Shown one piece after another: positions 26,590 through 35,795 of a stretch of 64,000 bases of DNA. Numbering within the stretch: the first letter of the stretch is position 1; each line of letters opens with the position of its first letter. Under the pieces are notes generated by a model, which saw only the letters and a program-made list of their open reading frames with translations, did no database searches and was not told where the DNA came from. The DNA lies in assembly GCF_008630065.1 (NCBI RefSeq), contig NZ_VWPL01000004.1:62001-126000 (forward strand), read 5' to 3'. A program made the translations under genes and the position numbers. Origin of the DNA: Blastochloris sulfoviridis (GTDB lineage: Bacteria; Pseudomonadota; Alphaproteobacteria; Rhizobiales; Xanthobacteraceae).

Positions 26590-26640
26590 GATATTGCGAC
26601 CACGGGGCTGGCCCGTTTTCGTATGCACCGCGAGGTCTAT
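26555..26640 (-). ncRNA. candidate small RNA with terminator hairpin
   Basis: The terminator at 26555-26589 is preceded on the minus strand by a short hairpin (ACGGG...CCCGT) and a -10-like TATAGA at 26636-26641. A transcript from there would be about 70-80 nt. No ORF fits. The -35 element is poor, so transcription is a guess. It lies upstream of and antisense to the KilA-N-like gene leader. Confidence 0.3.
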
Positions 26641-26677
26641 AACCCGCGTGGAAATTGTCCAGCCTCAGGCGCTACCG

Positions 26678-26714
26678 ACCAAAGTCAAATCCCCCCGGGA
26701 AGGAGGCTTTTGGT
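26678..26714. promoter_or_regulatory. imperfect inverted repeat in the leader of the KilA-N-like gene
   Basis: Outer arms ACCAAA (26678-26683) and TTTGGT (26709-26714) enclose a CCCGGG centre and a strong unused Shine-Dalgarno-like AAGGAGG (26700-26706). It ends 33 bp before the gene's ATG. It could be an operator, an RNA hairpin or a self-immunity-type element. Confidence 0.4.
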
Positions 26715-26747
26715 CACCACCTCAAGCACCTGAAAGGGCTGGATAAA

Positions 26748-27680
26748 ATGGCAAAAGTTCCCAATTTGGTCACCATCCCAGACCAACTCACGCTCGACCT
26801 GGAAATTGCCGCCGAGCGCGAGATTGACGGAATTGGCATGGGCGTCCTGTCGGACGGTTCGACCTATCTGACGCTTCGCGGCTTGGCTAAGATGTGCGGG
26901 GTCGATCACTCCGGCCTCATCCGCCTGACTGCGCAGTGGCAGGAAAGTCCGCAGCCGCCACGTATCCGAAAAATCAGGGAGATCGTCCGCGATCAGGATG
27001 GCGATGATCGAAGGGCTTTCCTGGGTATCAAAAAAGACGGAATTATCCATCATGCAGTTCCAGAGAAGGTCTGCATGGCTATTCTTGAGTATTATGCATT
27101 CGAGGCCCCCGGAGAGCAGCGGGAGCTCGCGGCGCGAAATTATCGACTACTGGCTCGCAAGAGCTTCCGCGACTTCATTTATGCGGCAGTTGGCTATAAC
27201 CCAACGAACTCAAATGTTATTGAGTGGCAACAGTTTCACGATCGAGTTTCCTTAACCTATCACATGGTTCCTGACGGATACTTTAGCGTGTTCAAGGAAC
27301 TTGCGGACATGATAGTTACATTAATCCGCGAGGGCGCCAGTCTTGGGCCGAACTTTGTCCCGGACATCAGCGTTGGACTGCACTGGGGGCGTCATTGGAC
27401 AGACAATAACCTCGACCACGTATACGAAGCGCGAATTAAATACCCACACAGTTATCCAAGATATTTTCCGCAGTCTGCATCCAACCCGCAGCCGGCTTTT
27501 TGCTATCCGGATGAATCTCTTCCTGAGTTTCGCAAGTGGATGCGGGATGTTTACTTAAAACAGAAGCTGCCGACCTATTTGCTCGGAAAGCAAAAATCTG
27601 GTGAAATTGCCGCCCCTGCTGTGACAAAAGCTCTCACGGCACTTTCGGCTAATCGGAAGAGAGCCCTAACAAGCCACTGA
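26748..27680 (+). CDS. KilA-N-like domain protein, possible BstA-type phage-defence gene
   Basis: 310 residues from an ATG at 26748. Residues ~10-150 look like a KilA-N or antirepressor-type DNA-binding domain (TYLTLRGLAKMCGVDHSG, then IHHAVPEKVCMAILEYYAFEA). The remainder (~155-310) is an uncharacterised C-terminal domain ending in a PTYLLGKQKSG segment. Length and layout recall BstA, a prophage abortive-infection protein with a KilA-N-like N-terminus, but I cannot align them here. G+C is about half, far below the neighbours, and no phage structural or integrase genes are near. The family is moderately sure, the defence role is inferred. Confidence 0.55.
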   Translation: MAKVPNLVTIPDQLTLDLEIAAEREIDGIGMGVLSDGSTYLTLRGLAKMCGVDHSGLIRLTAQWQESPQPPRIRKIREIVRDQDGDDRRAFLGIKKDGIIHHAVPEKVCMAILEYYAFEAPGEQRELAARNYRLLARKSFRDFIYAAVGYNPTNSNVIEWQQFHDRVSLTYHMVPDGYFSVFKELADMIVTLIREGASLGPNFVPDISVGLHWGRHWTDNNLDHVYEARIKYPHSYPRYFPQSASNPQPAFCYPDESLPEFRKWMRDVYLKQKLPTYLLGKQKSGEIAAPAVTKALTALSANRKRALTSH

Positions 27681-27736
27681 CGGGCACACGGTGACCGGTC
27701 TGCCCAACGTGCGTTGGCCGGTCACCATCTGCCCGT
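27680..27736. repeat. long stepped inverted repeat after the KilA-N-like gene
   Basis: Nested arms: ACGGGCA with TGCCCGT (7 bp), GGTGACCGG with CCGGTCACC (9 bp), and CAACG with CGTTG (5 bp), on one axis. It overlaps the stop of the KilA-N-like gene and the 3' end of the convergent broken XRE gene. It may be a shared terminator or a boundary element of the insertion. Confidence 0.7.
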
Positions 27737-28000
27737 AAAGCTTGGCCCACCTCCCAGACCTATGCCCTTCCGCAGCCGTACGCCCGGCCCGCCGCCGTTT
27801 TCCGGGATGAACTCGACGCCGGCCTCTTCGAGGGCGCGGCGGATGGCGGCGAGGTTGCCTGTTGTTGGAACTCGACGGCCCTTCTCGGAATCTCGGAGCG
27901 TACTCTCGTCAAGGTCGGACTGATTGGCGAACAGTGTCTGCGATCAGTCCAACAAGCCTCGCACGGCCAAGGTCCAGACCAAGTCGGGGCGCCGAGCCAT
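27722..28000 (-). pseudogene. XRE-family regulator interrupted by an in-frame stop
   Basis: The reading frame starts at the ATG at 28000 with MARRPDLVW..., but codon 19 is TGA (27944-27946), where relatives have Trp in RGLLDWSQ. Beyond it the frame is intact: ANQSDLDESTLRDSEKGRR, then NLAAIRRALEEAGVEFIPEN and GGGPGVRLRKG. That last motif is typical of the C-terminus of small alphaproteobacterial XRE regulators. A single G-to-A change would restore it. The start overlaps the stop of the upstream secreted-protein gene (TGATG). Confidence 0.75.
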
Positions 28001-28337
28001 CACCTGCACGAATTCTTGGCATACGCCTCGGGCGCCGAGCCCCAGCCGCGGATCTCCTCGGCGCGGGCGATGGCGGCCTCACGGTCCATCGGCCCGTCGA
28101 CGGCGCAGTACCAGCCGGGCGCGAAATTGGGGGTGTCCGGGCCGGCTTCAACGACGACGCTCATGATCGCCTCGTGCTGGTCGCTCCAGTAGGCCGCCTC
28201 GCTCCGCTCGCGCGAGCACACGAGATCGCGTACCAGCCGCAGGCGGCGCGGCTTTCGGCCATCGTGACGGGGCCGGACTCAGCGGCACCGGCGATGGTCA
28301 ATCCCAAGGAACAAGCGAGAGCGCCCGCAAACCGCAT
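28000..28337 (-). pseudogene. small secreted protein gene with a frameshift
   Basis: The first frame (ATG at 28337) gives a signal peptide-like start, MRFAGALACSLGLTIAGAAE, and runs to CGWYAI. Beyond ~28223 the sensible coding continues in another frame: VCSRERSEAAYWSDQHEA, then TPNFAPGWYCAVDGPMDREA and ending AYAKNSCR. Together they read as one ~110-residue exported protein with paired cysteines. One base gained or lost near 28215-28223 explains it. As it stands, translation stops at 28161. An open 54-codon frame (28164 to 28000) begins with an ATGA overlap, so re-initiation is possible. Confidence 0.6.
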
Positions 28338-28402
28338 CGGCCCGTCCGACTCACAGGTTGCAGGGCATCATACCGCAACCGCGCCCGACCAGCGCCCCCC
28401 GC

Positions 28403-29767
28403 TCACCCCTTGTCGTAGGGGTTCTTCGGCTCGCGATAGGCGACGCGGATCGGCGTGCCGGGCAGCTCGAAGGTCAGGCGCAGCGAATTGACGAGGTAGC
28501 GCGTGTAGCTCTCCGGCAGGGCGTCGAGCCGGGTGCCGAACAGCACGAAGCTCGGCGGGCGCGCCTTGGCCTGCGTCGCGTAGCGGATCTTGATGCGCCG
28601 GCCGCTGACCGCCGGCGGCGGGTGCTGCTCCAGCACGCCCTCCAGCCAGCGATTGATGCGCGCGGTCGAGACCCGCTTGTTCCAAACCTCGTAGGCCGCG
28701 ACCACCGCGTCCATCAGCCGGTCGAGCCCCTGGCCCTGCTGGGCGGAGACCGCCGCGATCGGCACGCCGCGGATCTGCGGCAGGGCGTGGTCGGTGTCCT
28801 CGCGCAGCCGCTTGATGGCGCCGGCCTTGGCCGGCACCAGATCCCATTTGGTGAAGCCGATCACCACCGCCCGGCCCTCGCGCTCGGCGAGGTCGGCGAT
28901 GCGGGTGTCCTGCTCCTCAAACGGCTTGGTGGCGTCCATCAGCACCACCACCACCTCGGCGAAGCGCACCGCGCGCAGCGCGTCGGCCACCGACAGCTTC
29001 TCCAGCTTGTCCTCGATGCGGGCGCGCCGCCGCAGGCCGGCGGTGTCCCACACCTGGAAGGCGCGGCCGTTGAAATTGAGGTCCACCGCGATGGCGTCGC
29101 GGGTGATGCCGGCCTCAGGCCCCGTGAGCAGCCGGTCCTCGCCGAGCAGCGCGTTGATCAGGGTCGATTTGCCGGCATTGGGCCGGCCGATCACCGCCAC
29201 CTTGATCGGCCGGGACGGATCGGGCGCCTCCCCGGGCTCCGCCTCCTCCTCGTCGTCGGGCGGCGGGCGGGTGGCCTCGGGCAGGGTCTCGCAGATGGCG
29301 TCGTAGAGGTCCGACAGGCCCTCGCCATGCTCGGCCGACAGCGGGATCGGCGTGCCGAGCCCGAGTTCGAAGCCCTCCACCGCGGCCGCGCCGCCCTTGC
29401 GGCCCTCGCTCTTGTTGGCGATCAGGATCACCGGCCGGCCGGCGCGGCGCACCAGGTCGGCGAAGGCGCGGTCGGTCGGCGTCAGGCCGGCGCGGGCATC
29501 GATGACGAACAGGATGGCGTCGGCGTCGCGGATCGCCGCCTCGGTCTGGGCGCGCATGCGCCCCTCCAGGCTTGCGGTGGCCGCCTCCTCGAGCCCTGCG
29601 GTATCGACGATGGTGAAGCTGAGGTCGCCCAGCCGGCCCTCGCCCTCGCGGCGGTCGCGCGTCACGCCCGGCCGGTCGTCGACCAGGGCCAGGCGCTTGC
29701 CGACCAGCCGGTTGAACAGCGTCGACTTGCCGACATTGGGCCGGCCGACGATGGCGAGGGTGAACAT
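28403..29767 (-). CDS. der: ribosome-assembly GTPase Der (EngA)
   Basis: 454 residues with two tandem GTPase domains, each with a complete P-loop (GRPNVGKST at 8-16 and GRPNAGKST near 195), G3 (DTAGL) and NKS/TKWD specificity motifs, followed by the KH-like C-terminal domain. Der acts in late 50S assembly. The internal ATG at 29767 ([10 protein letters not shown]) is the family start; the longer frame to 29830 covers a repeat. It is downstream of a small lipoprotein and a YfgM-like gene, a common arrangement in this order. Confidence 0.95.
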   Translation of the reverse strand: MFTLAIVGRPNVGKSTLFNRLVGKRLALVDDRPGVTRDRREGEGRLGDLSFTIVDTAGLEEAATASLEGRMRAQTEAAIRDADAILFVIDARAGLTPTDRAFADLVRRAGRPVILIANKSEGRKGGAAAVEGFELGLGTPIPLSAEHGEGLSDLYDAICETLPEATRPPPDDEEEAEPGEAPDPSRPIKVAVIGRPNAGKSTLINALLGEDRLLTGPEAGITRDAIAVDLNFNGRAFQVWDTAGLRRRARIEDKLEKLSVADALRAVRFAEVVVVLMDATKPFEEQDTRIADLAEREGRAVVIGFTKWDLVPAKAGAIKRLREDTDHALPQIRGVPIAAVSAQQGQGLDRLMDAVVAAYEVWNKRVSTARINRWLEGVLEQHPPPAVSGRRIKIRYATQAKARPPSFVLFGTRLDALPESYTRYLVNSLRLTFELPGTPIRVAYREPKNPYDKG

Positions 29768-29820
29768 CTGCGCTTCCTGACGAAACGGGCTGAGACGGTC
29801 TCCGTCTCGGAGTCTTGTCC

Positions 29821-29962
29821 CTCTCCCCATGTGGGAGTGGGTGCCGAGCGATCAAAGATCGCGAGGCGGGTGAGGGGTAACATCGAGGCGACGTGAAGCC
29901 CCCTCTGCCGGCTCGACCTCGCTCCGCTCGGCCTTGCCACCCTCACCCGCAAGGGGAGAGGG
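29821..29962. repeat. REP-like inverted pair, family 3 locus 1
   Basis: Element A (GCCGAGCGATCAAAGATCGC...GGCGGGTGAGGGG, plus orientation) is followed by element B in reverse (CCCTC...GGCTCGACCTCGCT...CCCTCACCCG). Each half ends in a GGGGAGAGGG or equivalent palindromic tail. The same pair occurs in the opposite order at 56263. It fills the gap between der and the lipoprotein gene. Confidence 0.75.
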
Positions 29963-29989
29963 CCGGAAGAGGGCCGGTCAGCCCCGCCC

Positions 29990-30316
29990 TCAATCCTCCG
30001 GGGCCGGCTGCTGTTCTTGCTGCTGCTGGGCCTTGGCGCGCTTCTTGGTCTTGCCCGCGGCCGGCGCGGCCTGCTGCGCCGCCTCGGGCGGCTGCTCGAC
30101 CACCGGCGGCGGCGCGTTGGCCGGCTGGGGCGGCGGCTCGCCATAATTCACGCCGGGCACGCCTTCCGGAAACAGCGGCTTGCGGTCGCCGGGCAGCGGC
30201 GCCTTGCGCTCGTCGAACGGGTTGAGCTTCTCCATCGTCTCGCAACCGGCCACCGCCAGGGTCGCGGCGACGAGCAGCGCGAGACGCACCGCCGGAAATG
30301 ATCGCCTGCGCATCAT
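29990..30316 (-). CDS. small Pro- and Gln-rich lipoprotein
   Basis: 108 residues with a lipoprotein signal and lipobox AVAGC (Cys25). The mature part opens with ETMEKLNPFDERKAPLPGDR and FPEGVPGV, then becomes low-complexity Pro, Gln and Lys. Gene position is that of BamB (PQQ-repeat) genes between yfgM-like and der genes in many relatives; there is no beta-propeller here. Function unknown; outer-membrane assembly is a guess from location. Confidence 0.65.
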   Translation of the reverse strand: MMRRRSFPAVRLALLVAATLAVAGCETMEKLNPFDERKAPLPGDRKPLFPEGVPGVNYGEPPPQPANAPPPVVEQPPEAAQQAAPAAGKTKKRAKAQQQQEQQPAPED

Positions 30317-30320
30317 CGCC

Positions 30321-31067
30321 TCAATTCGCCTTTGCCGGTTCGGTCTTTGCCGGTTCGGTCTTGGCCGGCTCGGTCTTGGCCGGTTCGGCTTTGGCCGGTT
30401 CAGCCTTGGCCGCCTTGGGCGCGCCGCCGGTCGACAGAAGCTCGCGCAGGATCTCGCCGCGCAGCCGGAGGCTGGAGCTTGCCGCCGGATCGCTCATCAG
30501 CATGTCGGTCCATTTCATGGCCTCGGAGCGCTCCCCGGCCTTCCAGGCCGAGGCCGCCAGAAGCTCGCGCGCGGTATGCCGGTAGGCGCTCGCGGCCGAC
30601 CCCAGCGGCTCCAGGCGCGGCTTCATCTCGGCATAGGGAGCGGAATCGATCAGGATCAGCCCGGCCCGCACCTGGGCGAGGTCGCGGATCAAGGCCGGCG
30701 CGCCGGAATCGGCGGCGATGGCGTCATAGGCGGCAACCGCCGCCGCCTTGTCCGTGGCCGACAGCACGTCGGCGCGCGTGAGGCGCGACAGCAGGGCATA
30801 GCCGCCCGGCCCGTCGCCCTGCAGCGACGCCAGGGCGGCCTCCGACTCGGCTGTCTTGCCCTCGGCGGCAAGGCGCAGCGCCGCCTCGAAGCGGACGCCC
30901 GCGGCTTCCGCTTGGCGGTGCTGCCACCACTCCCAGCCGCGCCAGCCCGCCACCCCGATGACGATGGCGACAGCCAGGGCGAGCACGAGGCCGCCATACT
31001 TGTCCCACAGCGCCCGCAGCTTCTCGCGGCGGACTTCCTCCTCGACTTCCCGGAAAATGTCGGACAT
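30321..31067 (-). CDS. YfgM-like TPR protein with a repetitive C-terminal tail
   Basis: 248 residues. A short cytoplasmic N-terminus (MSDIFREVEEEVRREKL) leads to one membrane segment (~26-42). A TPR-type helical domain faces the periplasm. The last ~25 residues are a five-residue repeat, KAEPAKTEPA-type, encoded by 15-bp tandem repeats in the DNA (30331-30410). YfgM is an ancillary factor of the SecYEG translocon. The tail is probably a linker; slipped-strand variation is possible. It is 4 bp from the lipoprotein gene. Confidence 0.8.
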   Translation of the reverse strand: MSDIFREVEEEVRREKLRALWDKYGGLVLALAVAIVIGVAGWRGWEWWQHRQAEAAGVRFEAALRLAAEGKTAESEAALASLQGDGPGGYALLSRLTRADVLSATDKAAAVAAYDAIAADSGAPALIRDLAQVRAGLILIDSAPYAEMKPRLEPLGSAASAYRHTARELLAASAWKAGERSEAMKWTDMLMSDPAASSSLRLRGEILRELLSTGGAPKAAKAEPAKAEPAKTEPAKTEPAKTEPAKAN

Positions 31068-31146
31068 CGGCCCAATGAACTCCCGATCGGCCGTCAGGCC
31101 TTAAGGTGGGGTCGTGGCGAGGCCGTGGCAGAACCGGCCGCCCTGG

Positions 31147-31740
31147 TCAAGCCCCGACGCCCGGCAGCACCGGCACGCCGATCAGCCAATGGTGCACGCC
31201 GAACAGGAAGGCGAGCCACAGCAACGTGCCGGCGATCACCGAAATGGTGTCGGCCCTGGTCCAGCCGCCGGGGTTGTCGGGCACCTTCAGGCCGCGGCGC
31301 TTGACCGAGATGCGGTCATAGACCCCGAACGCCAGGAACGAGCCGAACAGGGCGATCGAGCCGAGGTCGCCATTGGCCAGGAGATGGGCGAGCGCCCAGA
31401 TCTTGATGCCGGCCAGCATCGGATGCTTGATCCTGTAGCGCAGCAGGCTCGGCCGCGGCGGCATGGCCGCGAACACGATGAAGGACGGCAGCATCAGGGT
31501 CAGCGCCAGGTGCTGGGTCCACACCGGCGGGGTCCACACCGGGATCATGCCCGCGGCGCGATAGTCGCCGAAACCCACGACGATCAGCACCAGGCCGGTC
31601 ATCGCCACCGCGCCGTGGACGGCCTTGTAGACGTTCTCGTTGCCGCCGAGCGCGGCGACGAGGCGCCCGCGCAGCGGCCGAAAGGTCGGCAGCAGATGGG
31701 GGGCGAAGAACAGCGCAAGGCCGAGAACGAGCAGCGTCAT
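31147..31740 (-). CDS. nnrU: NnrU-family membrane protein
   Basis: 197 residues with about six membrane segments and the NnrU signature pattern (KAVHGAVAMTGLVLIVVGF, then WTQHLALTLMLPSFI and RYRIKHPMLAGIKIWALAHL). NnrU is related to methyltransferase-like integral membrane proteins and was linked with nitric oxide reductase expression in Rhodobacter. No denitrification gene is adjacent here, so the link is only by family. It fits the low-oxygen theme of the window. Confidence 0.85.
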   Translation of the reverse strand: MTLLVLGLALFFAPHLLPTFRPLRGRLVAALGGNENVYKAVHGAVAMTGLVLIVVGFGDYRAAGMIPVWTPPVWTQHLALTLMLPSFIVFAAMPPRPSLLRYRIKHPMLAGIKIWALAHLLANGDLGSIALFGSFLAFGVYDRISVKRRGLKVPDNPGGWTRADTISVIAGTLLWLAFLFGVHHWLIGVPVLPGVGA

Positions 31741-31825
31741 GGGAGATCCGCGGGCTGAGGGCGGCAGGAAAGGTGGCAGATGGGGCGGCGCAGATATAGG
31801 CGAAAACCATGCCCGCCGGTACTCA

Positions 31826-31935
31826 TCGTGTCATCGTCGCCCCGGGCGAGCGCAAGCGAGACCCGGGGCCGTCAGCAGGACAGCGAGCGAGCGCCCAAAA
31901 CGATCCCGGGCCGCGCCGCTTGCCCGGGACGACAG
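31826..31935. repeat. dispersed repeat with CCCGGG-rich hairpins, family 4
   Basis: Inverted repeats of the form CCCGGGCGAGCGCAAGCGAG...ACCCGGGG and GATCCCGGG...GCTTGCCCGGGACGAC. They are common between rhizobial genes. A partial copy of the GCTTGCCCGGGCGAC half occurs at 57706-57720. Confidence 0.55.
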
Positions 31936-31950
31936 GAAGCCGCCCGAACC

Positions 31951-32799
31951 TCACCCCGCCGGCTTCTTCATCGCATAGGTGTGCTCGGGGCCGGGGAAGG
32001 TGCGTGCGCGCACCTCGCTCGCATAGGCCTCGATCGCAGCAGTGATGCCCGGCCCGAGGTCGCCGAAGCGCTTGACGAACTTCGGCACCCGCGGGGTGAG
32101 GCCCAGCATGTCCTCCATCACCAGCACCTGGCCGTCGCAGGCCGGCGAGGCGCCGATCCCGATGGTCGGGCACGCCACCTCGGCGGTGATCTTGCGGGCC
32201 AGCGGCTCGGCCACCGCCTCGATGACCATGGCGAAGGCGCCGGCCTCGGCGACCGCTTTGGCGTCGTTCTCGATAGCCGCCCAGTCGGCCTCCTCGCGGC
32301 CCTGGGCGCGGAAGCCGCCCAGCACATTGATCGACTGCGGGGTGAGGCCGATATGGGCCATCACCGGGATGCCGCGCTCGACCAGGAAGCGGATGGTCTC
32401 GGCCATGCGGCGGCCGCCCTCCAGCTTCACCGCGCCGCAGCCGGTCTCCTTCATCACCCGCGCGCAGTTGCGGAACGCCTCCTCGCGCGAGGCCTCGTAG
32501 CTGCCGAACGGCATGTCGACCACCACCAGCGCGCGCTTGGAGCCGCGCATCACCGCCTGGGCCTGCAGGATCATCATGTCGAGCGTGACCGGCACGGTCG
32601 ATTCCAGCCCGTGCATCACCATGCCGAGCGAGTCGCCGACCAGGATGACGTCGCAGGACGCATCGGCAATGCGCGCGGTGTGGGCGTGGTAGGCGGTGAG
32701 CGACACGATCGGCTCACCCCCCTTGCGGGAGCGGATGTCGGGCGCGCTCAGGCGGCGGACCTCGGCGGACGCGGACGGCAGGGGGGCGTGAACGGACAT
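31951..32799 (-). CDS. panB: 3-methyl-2-oxobutanoate hydroxymethyltransferase
   Basis: 282 residues, TIM-barrel PanB. Signatures: [17 protein letters not shown], the substrate loop EGGRRMA and IGLTPQS. It makes ketopantoate for pantothenate and CoA synthesis. The ATG at 32799 (MSVHAPLP) starts the family-typical sequence; a longer frame adds an unlikely Pro-rich stretch. No panC in the window. It is the last gene of the nnrU side and is not clearly co-transcribed with it. Confidence 0.94.
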   Translation of the reverse strand: MSVHAPLPSASAEVRRLSAPDIRSRKGGEPIVSLTAYHAHTARIADASCDVILVGDSLGMVMHGLESTVPVTLDMMILQAQAVMRGSKRALVVVDMPFGSYEASREEAFRNCARVMKETGCGAVKLEGGRRMAETIRFLVERGIPVMAHIGLTPQSINVLGGFRAQGREEADWAAIENDAKAVAEAGAFAMVIEAVAEPLARKITAEVACPTIGIGASPACDGQVLVMEDMLGLTPRVPKFVKRFGDLGPGITAAIEAYASEVRARTFPGPEHTYAMKKPAG

Positions 32800-32955
32800 G
32801 GGGGGACTCGTGATGGCGGACTCGTGATCGCCGACGCGCGACCCGGCAGACCCCGCGCAAAGGGGAAGACTCGGAGCCGGGACGCCGGGCGGTGGCAAAG
32901 CCGGGCAGTCTCCCTACATATTCGGCGTCGTCAACAATCGAAAGGAGGTGATCCA

Positions 32956-33033
32956 GTGTCCCATTGTCCCTCGCCGCGGCCGGCGGCGCAGTCGGCCTGG
33001 ATCCTCGCCTCGGCGGAGATCCGCACGGCCTGA
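32956..33033 (+). CDS. 25-codon ORF with an extreme Shine-Dalgarno match
   Basis: GTG start at 32956 is preceded by the 17-nt GAAAGGAGGTGATCCAG (32940-32956), fully complementary to the 3' end of 16S rRNA (CUGGAUCACCUCCUUUC). GGAGG lies 7 nt from the GTG. The peptide starts SHCPSPRPAAQSAW and ends ASAEIRTA. A strong terminator hairpin follows at 33059. No family is known to me. The ORF could be a leader peptide, a translated small RNA or a ribosome-sequestering RNA. Confidence 0.5.
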   Translation: MSHCPSPRPAAQSAWILASAEIRTA

Positions 33034-33058
33034 GCGGCCGGACCCGGTTCAATCCTGG

Positions 33059-33085
33059 AAGGGCCGCCCACGGGCGGCCCTTCGC
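33059..33085 (+). terminator. terminator-like hairpin after the 25-codon ORF
   Basis: Perfect 10-bp stem AAGGGCCGCC and GGCGGCCCTT with a CACG loop, followed by CGCCTTTGC. The T-run is weak. It separates the tiny ORF from the DUF188 gene. Confidence 0.6.
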
Positions 33086-33126
33086 CTTTGCATCGCCGCC
33101 GCCGGGCCGCTATCACCCTGCGGCTC

Positions 33127-33606
33127 ATGACCCAGACCGCCGCACCCATCTCCTTGCGCATCCTTGTCGACGCCGACGCCTGTCCGGTGAAGGACGAGGT
33201 CTATCGCGTCGCCGAGCGTTTCAACCTGGCGGTCGTCGTGGTCGCCAACAGCCCGCTGCGGGTGCCGCAGAGCCCGTTCATCCAGCGCATTCTGGTCGGC
33301 GACGGCCTGGACGCCGCCGACGACTGGATCGCCGAGCGTGCCGGGCCGGACAGCATCGTGATCACCGCCGACATTCCGCTCGCCGCCCGCTGCGTTGCCA
33401 GCGGGGCGGCGGTGATCGCCCCGAACGGCCGGCCGTTCACCACCGACTCGATCGGCATGGCCTTGGCGATGCGCGACCTGATGACCGATCTGCGCTCGGC
33501 CGGCGAGGCCACCGCCGGCCCGCCGCCCTTCACCCCGCGCGACCGCTCGGCGTTTCTGTCCGAGCTCGACCGCACCCTGCGACGCCTGCACCGTACCCGA
33601 GCCTGA
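33127..33606 (+). CDS. YaiI/YqxD-family protein (DUF188, PIN-like)
   Basis: 159 residues of the YaiI/YqxD family, which adopts a PIN-like nuclease fold. The conserved N-terminal [20 protein letters not shown] and later [12 protein letters not shown] and [10 protein letters not shown] hold the acidic metal-binding residues. The substrate is unknown. The ATG at 33127 begins [11 protein letters not shown]. It is followed after 3 bp by the ABC-F gene, suggesting an operon. Confidence 0.9.
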   Translation: MTQTAAPISLRILVDADACPVKDEVYRVAERFNLAVVVVANSPLRVPQSPFIQRILVGDGLDAADDWIAERAGPDSIVITADIPLAARCVASGAAVIAPNGRPFTTDSIGMALAMRDLMTDLRSAGEATAGPPPFTPRDRSAFLSELDRTLRRLHRTRA

Positions 33607-33609
33607 TCC

Positions 33610-35430
<1,821 letters not shown>

Positions 35431-35795
35431 CGGCGCGTGCGGCGCGGCATGACGGCGCCGCCGCCTTGGCAACCCCTGACTGCGAAATCATTCCAGGCTT
35501 TCGCTTTGCATTCGCATGATTTCCGGTTTTCCGCGCAATTCACGCAGAAACTTCCCATGCGTTAATGAATTCGCTCAAACCCTAGTAATGAGATTACCGG
35601 ATTATTTGAGCGTGTCGTTAACCTCAAGGTCATATTTGCCGCCGGCCGGCTGCCGAAAGCCTTGTCCCGACGGATGATGCAACCTCTAATAAGGAGTTAC
35701 TGCAACCAAAGATGTCGTTTGCATGGCGCCCGTTTTCCGTCACAGTTTTAAGTGGAGGGGGTGCCGGTTGCGCCGCAACCGGGGGCGGGGAAGCA
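35431..35795. other. AT-rich upstream region of the HWE kinase
   Basis: No gene is seen. From ~35480 to 35700 the DNA is richer in A+T than its surroundings. It contains an inverted repeat with arms GCTCAAA (35573-35579) and TTTGAGC (35605-35611), which could be an operator. It presumably holds the kinase promoter. Confidence 0.4.

Noticed and set aside
26542-26733. 63-codon plus-strand ORF in the gap before the KilA-N-like gene
   Set aside because: It starts at a TTG without a clear SD and runs through a terminator-like hairpin; the last seven codons coincide with the leader dyad. I do not think it is real, though its Arg/Glu-rich start is odd.
28358-29896. Long plus-strand ORF opposite der
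   Set aside because: It is antisense to a certain conserved GTPase gene and has no domain of its own; a high-GC shadow.
32940-32956. Reading the 17-nt match as a fragment of a 16S rRNA gene
   Set aside because: The match stops abruptly after GATCCAG; the neighbouring 16S positions (CCGCAGG on this strand) are not present, so only the anti-SD segment matches.
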